Below, piece by piece: positions 30,419 through 41,300 of a stretch of DNA of 64,000 bases; the stretch's first letter is position 1; the number at the start of each line of letters is the position of its first letter. Source of the stretch: Diacronema lutheri (Eukaryota; Haptophyta; Pavlovophyceae; Pavlovales; Pavlovaceae). Location: the NCBI GenBank assembly GCA_019448385.1, contig JAGTXO010000026.1:2501-66500 (forward strand), read 5' to 3'. The position numbers and the translations under genes are program-made. Below the pieces are notes generated by a model. That model was not told the origin of the DNA. It searched no databases and worked only from the letters and a program-made list of their open reading frames with translations.

Positions 30419-33400
30419 TCAGTGCGGCGTGCTGCCGTGCGCGCGCAGCTTCCAGCCAACGGCAGGTGCGACAAGGTCGGCCGCGGGCGGCGGCTCGTTG
30501 GCGACGCAGTTGGCCCACGCGTTCGCGCACGCGCCGTGGTACGGCCTGCCCGCCCACATGACGCCACGCGGCAGTACGGCGCGCGCGCCATCGCCGCCGA
30601 GCGGGACGAGCGTGAGCGCGCACCGCTCGTGCAGCGGCACAACGCCGATCGCCGAGCACGCCGTCAGCGCGCGCGCATCTTCGCGGCCGAGCGGCGGCTG
30701 CGCGCCCGTGCCGCTCGCCTTGAGCGCGGCGGTGACGAGCTGGGCGAGCCCCTCCTCCGGCGCTTGGCTGCCAGCCGACGCAAGCGAGCGCGCCTCTGCC
30801 GAGTGGCGGGCGCGAGGGGGCGGGGGCGTGCACGCGCGTGAGGCGGCGGCGCGGCGCGGACGCGCGCGTGCGTGCGGTCGGGCGCCGCACCGGCGCTGAC
30901 GGCGTCGGCGTGCCAGTAGCTGCAGTGGTGCTCGAGCGCCGCGCGCAGCAGGCGCGAGACGGTGCAGAGCGCGGCCGCTCCGCGCAGCAACTCGTCACCG
31001 GGCGCGCCTTGTGCCGTGAGCGCCGCTTGGCTGTCAGCTGGCAGCTCGCGCAATCGCTCGAGGGACATGCGAGCATCCGCGACAAGCGGCGCGCTCTGTG
31101 CGAGCAGCAGCGCCCATTGGCGCACGAAGCGACTCTGCGCGCGCGTCGGCAGCGCGAGGAGAAGGAGCGCAGCCGCGTGGCCTTCGCGCTGCAGCGAGCC
31201 CCACGCCGCCAGCTCGCCGTGCGGAAGGCGCCCTTGCGCAAACGCTTCGAGCGCGCGCGGCACCGCCGTTTCGAGGGGCGCGACGAACGTGGAGGCGAAG
31301 AGCGCGGCGCCGAGCTCGCCAAGCACGCTCTCGACGGCCGCACGCTGCGCGGCGGGCGGCGGCACCGCGGGCGGCTGCGCCCATGCCTCCTGCTGCGCTA
31401 GCGGCGCGAGCTGCTCCTTGAGCGGCTGCAGGCACTCCTTTTTAATCCGGAGCGCCTCCTCGAGGTCATCGCTCTCCTTGGCGCGTGCGTACGCCGCCTG
31501 CTCGAACGGGGGCGCGTGCGCGCGCGCGCGCGCGGGGAGGGCGGCTGTTCACGTCCGGTAGCTGTCCGGTAGCTGTCCGGTGGCTGTGCGCCGCGCGCGC
31601 GCAGTACGCGGCGTGCCTACCTCGTGGGTGGCCATCGCGTTGAGCGCTCGCACGTGTGCGTCGCACTGCGCCGCGTCCGCAAAGCGGCCGGCGCGCAGCA
31701 GCGCGCCGAGCGCGCGCGCGGCGCCTTCCTTCGAGCCATCCGGTCGCTCAGACGAGGGCAGCGCGCTCCCCTGCGCGAGTAAACTCAGCGCAGCGGCAGC
31801 CGCGGCCGGCAGATCGCCTGCGCTCGCCGACAGCGCACCCACCGCGCCGACGGTCGGCATCGCAAGGCCGACGGAGGGCGACGCGTTCCCGTTGCTCTCA
31901 GCCGCGCCAAAAAGCGACGGATCAAGCGCACCCACCAGCCTGGGCGGCGCAACCGGCATATTCGCCACAACGCTCGGCGGCGGTTGCACCGACGTGAAGC
32001 CACCAAAGTCGTCCGCGGCGAGCGGCGCAGGCGGCGCGGCGCCAGCCGTCGGCGCCGCGTCAAAGCCGCCAAAGTCGTCCGCGGCGAGCGGCGCAGGCGG
32101 CGCGGCGCCAGCCGTCGGCGCCGCATCAAAGCCGCCAAAGTCGTCCGCGGCGAGCGGCGCGGCGCCAGCCGTCGGCGCCGCGTCAAAGCCGCCAAAGTCG
32201 TCCGCGGCGAGCGGCGCAGGCGGCACGGCGCTAGCCGTCGGCGCCGCGTCAAAGCCGCCAAAGTCGTCCGCGGCGAGCGGCGCAGGCGGCGCGGCGCTAG
32301 CCGTCGGCGCCGCGTCAAAGCCGCCAAAGTCGTCCGCGGCGAGCGGCGCAGGCGGCGCGGCGCTAGCCGTCGGCGCCGCGTCAAAGCCGCCAAAGTCGTC
32401 CGCGGCGAGCGGCGCGGCGCCAGCCGTCGGCGCCGCGTCAAAGCCGCCAAAGTCGTCCGCGGCGAGCGGCGCAGGCGGCGCGGCGCCAGCCGTCGGCGCC
32501 GCGTCAAAGCCGCCAAAGTCGTCCGCGGCGAGCGGCGCGGCGCCAGCCGTCGGCGCCGCGTCAAAGCCGCCAAAGTCGTCCGCGGCGAGCGGCGCAGGCG
32601 GCGCGGCGCTAGCCGTCGGCGCCGCGTCAAAGCCGCCAAAGTCGTCCGCGGCGAGCGGCGCAGGCGGCGCGGCGCTAGCCGTCGGCGCCGCGTCAAAGCC
32701 GCCAAAGTCGTCCGCGGCGAGCGGCGCAGGCGGCGCGGCGCTAGCCGTCGGCACCGCGTCAAAGCCGCCAAAGCCGCCTGCATCGAAGGCGCCAAACTCG
32801 CCGTCGCCCGCCTCGCCGACGGCGACAGTTGAGAGCTGTGAGGGCTGCTGATGCAAGGCGCTGCCAGCGGGCGCAAAGGCAGGCGTGCTGACCAGCGGCG
32901 CTGCACCCGAGGGCGGTGGCGCGTTGAAGCCGCCAAAGTCATCAGCGGCAAGCGGCGCACTTCCGTCAGGCGGCGGCGCCTCAAAGTTGCCAAAATTGGA
33001 CGCGTCGAGCGGCGGCGCTGCGCCCGCTCGCTGCGCGGCGGCGCGAGCGGTGCCCCGCGCAAAATCCTCCGATCCATGCGGCGGGGGCACGCCACTGCCG
33101 GCTGCGCTGGGGCCAATGCCCGGAAGCGCGCCGAGAGAGCCGCCAAAGGCGCCATTGGCAATGATTGGCTGCGGCTGCGCGCCGAGAGAGCCGCCAAAGG
33201 CGCCACTGGCAATGATTGGCTGCGGCTGCGCGGCTGGCGGCTGCTGCGCGCCGCCAAAGGGCGCCGCAGGCAGCGCTGTCGGCGGGGCGCAGCAGCTCGG
33301 TGCACGCGCGCCACCAAAATCGGCAAAGTCATCGGCAGCGGGTGGCGGAGGCGGTGCGGCATGCGCGTCGGTGTGCAGCGCGGCGTACCGCTCGTGGGGC

Positions 33401-34988
33401 CTGCGCAGCCTTGGCCGTTCCGTCTGCTTCTCATCGCGCTCCGGCGTATCGAGGCGCACCGAATAATACGCGGGTAGCGCCTCGATGTGTACTCGCAGCA
33501 CAGTGCAACTGACCTCGAGCTGCTGGCGCATGTCGAGGTAGAGCACGCGCTCGCCCTCAACCAAATCGCTCTCGCTCAGCGGAAGGCTGGCCAAGTGTGC
33601 GGGCAGCGCGCGCGCGCCGACCGGGCCGACGGCGCCCGCGCCGGCAGCGTGCGGCTGCGGCTGCGGCTGCGGCTGCGGCTGCGGCTGCGGCTGCGGCTGC
33701 GGCTGCGGCTGCGGCTGCGGCGCGCCAAACAGGTCAGCGGGCAGCCCGCCCTTTGGAATCGCACCAGTGCGCGCGGCAGACGCAGCGGACGGCGCAGCCG
33801 CTCCCTTCACAGTCGGCACTGACTCAAAGTCACCAAAGTCATCGCCGCCAAAGTCGTCGCCGCCCTGCAAGGCCGCGCCCGAGGCTGGCGCGAGCGCGCC
33901 GAGCGCAGCGAATGCCGGCAGCGCGCCACCACCGCCCGGCGCCAGCTGCGCGTGCGGCTGCACCTGATGCAGCTGCGGCTGCACCTGATGCAGCTGCGGA
34001 TTAAGCAGCGGCTGCGGCTGCGGCTGCGGCTGCAGTTGGGGCTGGGGCTGGGGCTGAGGCTGCGGCTGCAGCTGCGGCTGCAGCTGGGTGTGGGGCTGTG
34101 GCTGAACGTGCGGCTGTGCACCCGTCAACTGCACGCCGGGAGGCTGCGGCGCGCGCTGCGCGCCATGCGCGCCGAGGACAAACTCGGGCGGCGCGACCCA
34201 CGTCGATTGTCCGCTGCCATGGTGCGCGTAATAGACGACGAGCGTGCTGCTGTCAAGACGCGACTCCCACGGCCCCACGCGCAGCCCGGGCGGGTATTGG
34301 CCGCGGTAGGGCGGCAGGTAGCGCTGCGCGTGCGGCTGCTGCGGCTGCTGCAGCTGCTGCGGCTGCTGCGGCTGCTGCGGCTGCGACGGCTGTGCCGTGA
34401 GCTGCCGCATCTGCCCCATCTGCTGCGGCTGTGCCGTGAGCTGCCCCAACTGGCCGGGCACTGCGCCGCCCGCGTGGTGTGCGCCAAAAGGCTCATGCGA
34501 TACGTGCGGGTGCGTGAGCGGCTGCGTGCCACCAAGCTGCTTTGCGCCCATTCCGTGATGCGAGGCCATGCCTCCGCCGCAGAGGCCGCCGTGCGCGAGC
34601 TGCTGCTGCTGCTGAGCCTGCTGCTGCATCCCGGCCGGCATCGCGCCGCTGCAAGCGAAGCCGCTCGGCGTGGCGCAGCCGCGCATCGCGGTGCCCGGTG
34701 AGCAAGCACCGCCCATGCCAGCAGTGGACATGGCGAACGGCGTGCCGCTCATGCAGCCCGCGCCGCCCATGCCGCCCATCATCGGCTGCTGTTGCTGCGC
34801 GCCGTAGCCGAAGCCTGCGCACGGCGCGCCCGGCGGCGCGCGGGCGCGTGCGAGGCGCGGGTTAGCCGCGCGCGCACCGTCGTGCTGAAGGGCGCGCAGT
34901 GTGCAGCGGACGCACCGCCCTGCGGCTGGTGCGGCATCTGCGCGCCAGGCTGCCCGTAGTACCCCGGCGGCATGCCGTATTGCGACAT
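30419..34988 (-). CDS. Gamma-synergin-like AP-1/clathrin accessory protein with DFGGF repeats
   Basis: Minus-strand exons 34988-34916, 34814-31621, 31497-30891 and 30795-30419 give 1416 residues; all phases match and introns are 95-123 bp. The start is MSQYGMPPGYYGQPG, then Gln/Pro/Gly-rich sequence and a WW-like segment (GPWESRLD..VVYYAHHG..STWVAPP). A Gln-Pro run follows, then many DDFGGF/DFGDF motifs, the type that binds the ear domain of AP-1 gamma and GGA adaptors. The last third has a helical region (SDDLEEALRIKKECLQPLK) and a C-terminal module HERCALTLVPLGG ... VMWAGRPYHGACANAWANCV, resembling the end of gamma-synergin. Expected role: trafficking between the trans-Golgi and endosomes. 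The family call rests on motifs plus the C-terminal module. Confidence 0.68.
31995..32780 (-). repeat. Coding tandem repeat, 12 units of 57 or 66 bp (DFGGF array)
   Basis: Each unit encodes DFGGFDAAPT followed by a spacer ending PLAAD. Eight or nine units are 66 bp (22 codons) and the rest are 57 bp, lacking a three-codon piece, so the frame is always kept. Units are nearly identical at the DNA level, which points to recent expansion or ongoing homogenisation. Confidence 0.93.
33655..33720 (-). repeat. Gln-Pro coding hexanucleotide repeat
   Basis: About eleven perfect copies of a 6-bp unit (gcggct on the plus strand) encoding alternating Gln and Pro in the synergin-like gene. A looser Gln-Pro-rich tract recurs at 33950-34110. 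Confidence 0.9.
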
Positions 34989-35025
34989 TCTTGCCTCGCC
35001 CGGCCGGTCGAACATAGAATTCACG
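34989..35025. promoter_or_regulatory. 37-bp divergent intergenic region
   Basis: Smallest gap between opposing start codons in the window (synergin-like gene and the plastid-type gene at 35026). An in-frame ATG at 34972 in the plus gene would make the two coding regions overlap, so 35026 is preferred. Confidence 0.45.
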
Positions 35026-35472
35026 ATGCGCGCGGCAGCGGTGGCGTGCACACTGGCGTGCCTGCTTGTGCGTGAGTCGTGCACGGCCTGCCACCGGGCC
35101 CTGACGGTCTGCCGCCGCCCGATGATACGGCGTCGCGCGGCAGTATCGTCGGAGCTGAGCGACAGCGAGCTGCACGCGGAGCTGCGCAAGGCGGTCGACG
35201 CGATCAGCGACCCCGAGCTGCGGCGCGAGCTGCAAGAGGACACGTGGCAAGGGCTGCGCGAGCGGTACCCCGTGAGCTCCGACTTTCTGGAGGCGATGCG
35301 TGAGATCGAGGAGGAGAAGCGCCTCCGTCAGCGCAATGTCAGTTTGATCACGGCGGTGGGGCTTGTCGTCTCCGTCGCGATCGCACTCGTGCGCGGCGGC
35401 GACCTTAGCGCGCTGACTCTTCCCACGGGCGCGGGGATCCTCGATCTCGGCGGCTTCGCCAGCAGAAGCTGA
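35026..35472 (+). CDS. Small single-span protein with probable plastid-type presequence
   Basis: 148 residues from the ATG at 35026. The N-terminus has a hydrophobic core (AAAVACTLACLL) followed by an Arg-rich, acid-poor stretch (CRRPMIRRRAAV), as in the signal-plus-transit presequences of complex-plastid algae. The mature part is an acidic helix (LSDSELHAELRKAVDAISD) with RERYPVSSDFLEAMREIEEEK, then one membrane span (SLITAVGLVVSVAIALV). No family recognised. Membrane-bound plastid location is inferred only. Confidence 0.62.
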   Translation: MRAAAVACTLACLLVRESCTACHRALTVCRRPMIRRRAAVSSELSDSELHAELRKAVDAISDPELRRELQEDTWQGLRERYPVSSDFLEAMREIEEEKRLRQRNVSLITAVGLVVSVAIALVRGGDLSALTLPTGAGILDLGGFASRS

Positions 35473-35612
35473 GGAGCACGAGATGCGTGCTGTGCGGCGC
35501 GGCTGATTTGACTGCACGCGGCGCAGACACGCACACGAAAGGAGGACGGCCCACCCCCGGGGAATCGTGCCCGCTTCACCAAATAGAGGAGCGCGCGAGC
35601 CGGCCGGCCCGC

Positions 35613-37236
35613 TCAGCCGAAAAGGCCGAAGGCGCGCGTCGGCTTGGCACCGTCGGCCTTGCCCTCGGTATGCGGCAGTGCGATGTGCACCTGCGCGAGC
35701 TCGGCGGCGGCACCGTCGATGCGGATGTGCTGTGACGGGCGCGAGGCCTCGCGCGCGACGAGGTACGTGGTCAGGTCGACGCCGCGATCGGCAAGCTGCG
35801 AAAAATAGGCGAGCTCGGTGTCGCGCTGCAGTTGTGCGCGTTCATGCTCAGCCTGCGCCTGCTCTCGCCAGTGGCGCAGCCGCTGCGCGTGCTCCTTGTC
35901 CGCACGCTCGCGCAGCTCGGCCGCGGCGTGCGAGTCGGCCGCGAGCTGTGCGCGCTCGCGCTCCGCCTTATGCCGCGTGCCAAGATCGAGCTGCCGCTCG
36001 CGCTGCTCGGCCTCGAGCGCCTCGAGGCGCAGCCGCGTCGCGTTCGACACGGCCTTGTTGTGCATGTCCTGCAGGTGCGAGCTCGTCCTGAGCCCGCGAA
36101 AGACGACCTTGTCGATCGTGAAGCCGATCGACTTTGCGCGCCCGCAGAGGATCGGGAAGGTTGCGAGCTCACACATGGACGCCGTGCGCGAGAGCACGTG
36201 CTCGTACGCCTTGTCCGCAGCGAACGACATGATGTCGGCGGCAAGGGCGTTGACAAAGTCGCCGATCGGGTCCTGCGTCGTGTCGAGCATCAGCTCGACG
36301 TCTGCGCGCGTCGCGCACTCGGCGCGCGTCGGCCGACCGCGCGCGCCGCGCGCGCGCCGCGCGCTGTCGGCGCGAGCGCGGCGCGGCGCGCCCCTCTCGC
36401 GCGCGCGCGCACCGACGATGTGGTAGAAGACCATCAGGCCGATGGTGATCTGCGCGTCGTCGGTGGTGCGCGCGTCCTTGACGTCAAAGTAGAGCTGCGT
36501 GGGCGTGAGGTTGAGCTTGGTGAACTTGAGTGCGTGCGGCTGCTTGTCGCCCACGTGGCCGCCCTTCTCCGCGTCCTCGCCTATTGCGTGCCGGCCGGGC
36601 GTGCTCGCACTCGCGGTCGGACGCGCGCCGTGCCACGAGAAGGCGTGGATCCACTCGGACGCGTCCGGGAAGAAGAGCGTCGGCCCGCGAATGACGCGCC
36701 GGCGCACGGTCGACTGCATCGCCGAGTGCCCGGCCGCCTCGGGCGAGCGCGGCGCCGGCTCGCCGCGTTCGGCGGAGTGGCCGAAGCGCCGGTCATCGCT
36801 GTACACGACGAGCGCCTCAAAGGTCTCCAGCGTGATCCCCTTCTCCGCCCGGATCGACTCGTGGTGCACCGGGTTGCAGTGCATCACGAGCGGCCCGCGC
36901 AGGTGCTCCTTGTGGCCCGAGCAGTGCTTCACAACAAGGTACTCCGACTGTCGCGGCGACGGAGCGGTTCGCGGCGCGCGCGCGGAGGGTCAAGCGCACG
37001 GGCGGCGGGCGGGCCACGCGGTGGGCGGATGTGTCGTCGCCCACCTGGTCGGCGGTGAAGCGCGAAAGGAAGCGCACGTCGGACATGAAGATCCACTGGC
37101 GGTGCGGGCCGACGACGGTCTTGTGCTGCCCGCTCAGATTCCAGACCGCGCACACCTCGCCCTCCTTGACCGTCCGCTTGCCGAAGAAGACACGCTTGCG
37201 GTAGGTGCCGTCGCGGAAGTCGCCGCCGCGCGCCAT
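35613..37236 (-). CDS. SPFH/band-7-like protein with C-terminal coiled coil
   Basis: Minus-strand exons 37236-37045, 36947-36413 and 36301-35613 give 471 residues; GT-AG introns are 97 bp (phase 0) and 111 bp (phase 1). Splicing joins RFTADQ to SEYLVVKHCSGHK, and VFYHIV to DVELMLDTTQDPIGD. The order of elements (VKEGEVCAVWNLSG, VVGPHRQWIFMSDV, ETFEALVVYSDDRR, then ADIMSFAADKAYEHVLSR and IGFTIDKVVFRGLR) follows the beta-rich SPFH fold with its helical end. An alanine/glutamate/arginine coiled coil follows (ATRLRLEALEAEQRERQLD). SPFH proteins form membrane-associated scaffolds. No membrane anchor is visible. The family is inferred from architecture. Confidence 0.6.
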
Positions 37237-37322
37237 TCTTGGCGCTGGACGGTCGGACGCCAAGGCATCGACCGGCCCCCGTGGGTTTGGCGCCTCGAGC
37301 GCGCCCACACGACCGAACAATC

Positions 37323-38153
37323 ATGCCATCGGGAGTGGCCGCGGCGCGCGCTCTGTTGCGCGCGCGCGGTGGCGGTGGCTCGGTGACGTTGCACCGCAAC
37401 GGCGCGATCGCGACGCTCCTCCTCGCCAATCCGCGCGAAAAGAATGCGCTCACGCCCGCGATGATGTGCGACCTTGCCGACCGTGTCGACGAGCTCGAGG
37501 CCGATGCGCACTCGGTCGGCCTCCTCCTCCGTGGGCAGGCGGGCAGCTTCTGCGCGGGCGCGAGCTTCTCCATCTTCGCCGACGCGCCGACCGAGCGCGA
37601 GTTGCGTGAGCTGGGCGCGGCGATGCGCACGGTGATGGCCGACACGACCGGCCGCATCTACTCGCGCCTGCCGCACGTGAGCGCAGCGCTCATCGAGGGG
37701 CACGCGATCGGCGGCGGGGCGGAGCTCGCGACGTGCACGGACCTGCGCGTGTGGGCGCCCGGTGCGCAGCTGCGCTTCGTGCACGCGCGCATGGGCCTCA
37801 CGCCTGGCTGGGGCGGCGGCGCGCGCCTTGTCGAAGCGATCGGCCGGCGGCGCGCTCTGCTCCTCCTCGGCACGGGCGCGCCGCTCGCGTACGCCGCCGC
37901 CGCGGAGCTCGGCCTCGCGGACGCGTGCGCCGCGTCGGACAGCGAGGTGGACGTGGACGCCGCCGCCGCCGGCCTGCTCGCGCCCTTTGTCGAGCAGCCC
38001 TACGCGGACGCGGTGCGCGCCGCGCGGCTCCTGGCCGCGAGCGGCGGCGATGGCGCTGCGGAGGAGCGCGCCTTCCTCGCGCAGTGGGCGGGCCGTTCAA
38101 ACATGGAGGCGGTGCGCGCCGTGCGCGCCCGCAGTGGCCGCCCGCGGCGATGA
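37323..38153 (+). CDS. Enoyl-CoA hydratase/isomerase family, ECHDC1-like decarboxylase
   Basis: 276 residues from the ATG at 37323. Crotonase-fold landmarks: IATLLLANPREKNALTPAMM, oxyanion-hole segment SFCAGASFS, then EGHAIGGGAELATCTDLRVW and VHARMGLTPGWGGGARL. The GxGWGGG-type end and AIGGGAEL pattern resemble ethylmalonyl-CoA decarboxylase (ECHDC1) and bacterial methylmalonyl-CoA decarboxylase more than hydratases, which would make it a metabolite-repair enzyme for malonyl-type side products of acetyl-CoA carboxylase. It is divergent from the SPFH-like gene, 86 bp between starts. Confidence 0.78.
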   Translation: MPSGVAAARALLRARGGGGSVTLHRNGAIATLLLANPREKNALTPAMMCDLADRVDELEADAHSVGLLLRGQAGSFCAGASFSIFADAPTERELRELGAAMRTVMADTTGRIYSRLPHVSAALIEGHAIGGGAELATCTDLRVWAPGAQLRFVHARMGLTPGWGGGARLVEAIGRRRALLLLGTGAPLAYAAAAELGLADACAASDSEVDVDAAAAGLLAPFVEQPYADAVRAARLLAASGGDGAAEERAFLAQWAGRSNMEAVRAVRARSGRPRR

Positions 38154-38330
38154 TTTGTATTTAGCTCGATGTGACGGTGTGGCATCAAAGCCCTCGTCCC
38201 GAGTCCCTGTCGGGCGACCTGCGCAGTTCGGCGGCGCGCCGCGCAGCGTCGTGCAACTCGGCAGCGGGGCGGCCCACAAGCCTCCACAGCCAACAGCCGA
38301 GTGTCCAGGTCTTCCCCGCTGGGCGTGTGC

Positions 38331-41300
38331 TCACTGTGTCGAGGCGAGCTTGGGGAGGCGTGCCGCGCGTCCGCGCCGCGCCGCGCCGCCGCCCGCCAAG
38401 TCGCGCCGCTGCGAGGCGCTCGACGCGAGCCGGTCGAGCAACGCCTGCGCGTGCGCATCGTCAGGCTCGCCGTCGCTGCCCGTCGCGCTCGTCGATCCTG
38501 GCCGCTGCTCGCGCGCCGCGCGCGGCGTGTTCGAGATCGACGTGCGGCGCGCCGCCGCCTGCACGTCGCGCGACAGCTCGGTGGTGCGCCCAGCGCGCTC
38601 GTCCTCGTCGACCGCCGCCGCGTCGCCGTCGCCGCGCTGCGCGCCGTCCACGCGCCGTGCGCCGGCGGCGGGCGCGAGCGGCGCCCACAGCCCCGGCAGC
38701 AGCAGCGCGCGCGAGTTCCACGCGCGGTGCATGCGCACGCGGCGCTTGCGTCGACTCGTCGCCACCTCGGCGACGAGCCGGCGCATCGCCTCGAGCTGGG
38801 GCACGTCGAGAGCGGCCTTGTCGAGCGCGAGCGCCCACGCGGGCGGTGGCTCGTTGCCGCGCGCCGCCTTGGCGAGCAGCGCGCGCGCGTCCGACCGGCG
38901 CGCGCCGCGAGCGTTCGCCTCGTCCGCCTCGGCCTGCGCAATGCTCATCGCGCCGAGCAGCTCGGGCGCCGGCAGCGACTCGCCCGGCGCGTGCGCCAGC
39001 TGCTCCACCTCGGCGTCGGCCGCGCCGGCCGCTTCGCGCGCGCCACCGAGAGGATCGCGTGGGCGCACGGCGGGCATGCTGCTCGCCGCCGCGCTTGCCG
39101 GCGGCCCGGCCCCGTCCCCGCCGCGTGCAGCGCGCGCGACGGCGCGCTGCGCGTGCAGCGCGCCGCGCGTGTGCGCGCGTTGCACGCGCGCGAGCTGGCG
39201 GGACGCGTCTGTCGGCGGGAGCGCGCGCCAGAGCCGCACGACGCCGGCCGACGATGCGGACAGGAGCACGAGCGTGCTGTGCGCACCAGGCGCGGACGGC
39301 GCGCGCGCGCCATCGATCGCCGCGCCACGCGGCGCGTCCGGCGGCGGCGGCGGCGCTCGCGCGCCACCGCCCTGTGCGTCGTCCTGTGCGTCGCCCTGTG
39401 CGTCGTCGGCGCCGCCCGCGCCGACCGCGCGCGCGCCAGCCGGCAGTGGCGGTAGCACAGGCAGTCGCGCGAGCGCGAGCGCGCCCACCGTCTCGTCGTG
39501 CGCGCGCAAGCTGAGCAGCGGCCGCGCGCCCACCGCAACGGCCGAGCCGTCCAGCTGCGCGCGCGTAGCGCGGCGCACGCGCGGGTTGGGCGCGCAGTCA
39601 GCGCCGCTGGACGCGGGCGTGCTCGCGCGCGGCACGCGCTCGCGCGCGCCACCGCCGCGCGCACGACGAGCTCCCACGCGACGAGCGTGCCCGACTCGTC
39701 GCCCGCGTAGAGGAGCGCCGCGTCCGCGTCCCACAGCGCGCACTGCACCGCCGCCGACGGCCGGCGCGGCGCGGTGCCCGCCACGGCGGCGACGGCCGCG
39801 TCGCCCATCGAGCGCAGCTCGGCGTGCCCGCGCGCCGCGCCGGCCGCGCGCAGCGAAATCGATGGGCGCGGCGCCTCCGCGTGCGCGCAGCAGAAGCGGA
39901 GGGCAAACTTGTCCGCGGCAGGCGGCAGCGCCCAGCCTGCGACCGCGCCGCGCGAGTCGGTTGCGAGGAGCAGCTGCGGCTGCCGGGCGAAGGCGAGCGC
40001 GGTGACCTCGCCCTGCGCATGCGCACCGACGCACACGGCTTCGCGCCGGCCATGCGTGAGCTGCCAGAGCTGCACGCTGCCGGCCGTGCTGCCCGCCGCG
40101 AGGAGCTGCTCGTCGTGCGAGAGCGCGAGGCATGTGAGCTCCGACGCGGCGCCCTCGCCCCCGGGCGCGCGCAGCAGCGTCGCGTCATCGGCGCGCATCG
40201 CGCCGCCGCCCGCCGGTGAGGGTGTGAGTGCGATCGTGCCGTCCCAGCTCGCGCTCACGATCGCGCGCCGCCTGTCGGCATACACAATCGCCACGACCTC
40301 CGCGTCGTGCGGCGACCATTCGCGCAGTCGCCTGCCCGACAGGAAGGAGAGCTCGAGCAGGCGGCCGGAGTGGTCGCCCACGACGAAGCGGCGGCTGCAG
40401 CGCGCGCAGAAGGCGGTCAACGCCGCGCCGCCCAGCGCGCAGTCGAAGGAGCGCAGCGCACGGCCGCTCGCCAAGTCCCACGTGCGCACGCCCGCAGCTG
40501 TCGCCGTCACCGCCGTGCCCGTGCCGTCGAGCACGCGCATCGCGAGGATCGAGCGGCCGCCCGGGAAGCCGTCCGGGAAGCCGTCCGGGAAGCCGTCCGG
40601 GAAGCCGCCCGGGAAGCCGTCCAAGAAGCCGCCCGGGAAGCCGCCCGGGAAGCCGCCCGGGAAGCCGCCCGGGAAGCCGCCCGGGAAGCCGTCTGGCCCA
40701 GCCGCCGCGCCGCGCGCCGCGCGCACCGCCGCCGCGCGCGCCGCGTCGGCGGCCGCGGCGCCCGGCGCGGCGCCGAGCGGCCGCGCGGCCGCGAGCGCCG
40801 CCGCCGCCTCCCGTGGCGCCGCCGCCGCCTCCCGATGCGGAGGCGCCGCCTCCCGATGCGGAGGCGCCGCCTCCCGATGCGGAGGCGCCGCCTCCCGATG
40901 CGGAGGCGCCGCCTCCCGATGCGGAGGCGCCGCCTCCCGATGCGGAGGCGCCGCCTCCCGATGCGGAGGCGCCGCCTCCCGATGCGGAGGCGCCGCCTCC
41001 CGATGCGGAGGCGCCGCCTCCCGATGCGGAGGCGCCGCCTCCCGATGCGGAGGCGCCGCCTCCCGATGCGGAGGCGCCGCCTCCCGATGCGGAGGCGCCG
41101 CCTCCCGATGCGGAGGCGCCGCCTCCCGATGCGGAGGCGCCGCCTCCCGATGCGGAGGCGCCGCCTCCCGATGCGATGCGGAGGCGCCGCCTCCCGATGC
41201 GGAGGCGCCGCCTCCCGATGCGGAGGCGCCGCCTCCCGATGCGGAGGCGCCGCCTCCCGATGCGGAGGCGCCGCCTCCCAATGCGGAGGCGCCGCCTCCC

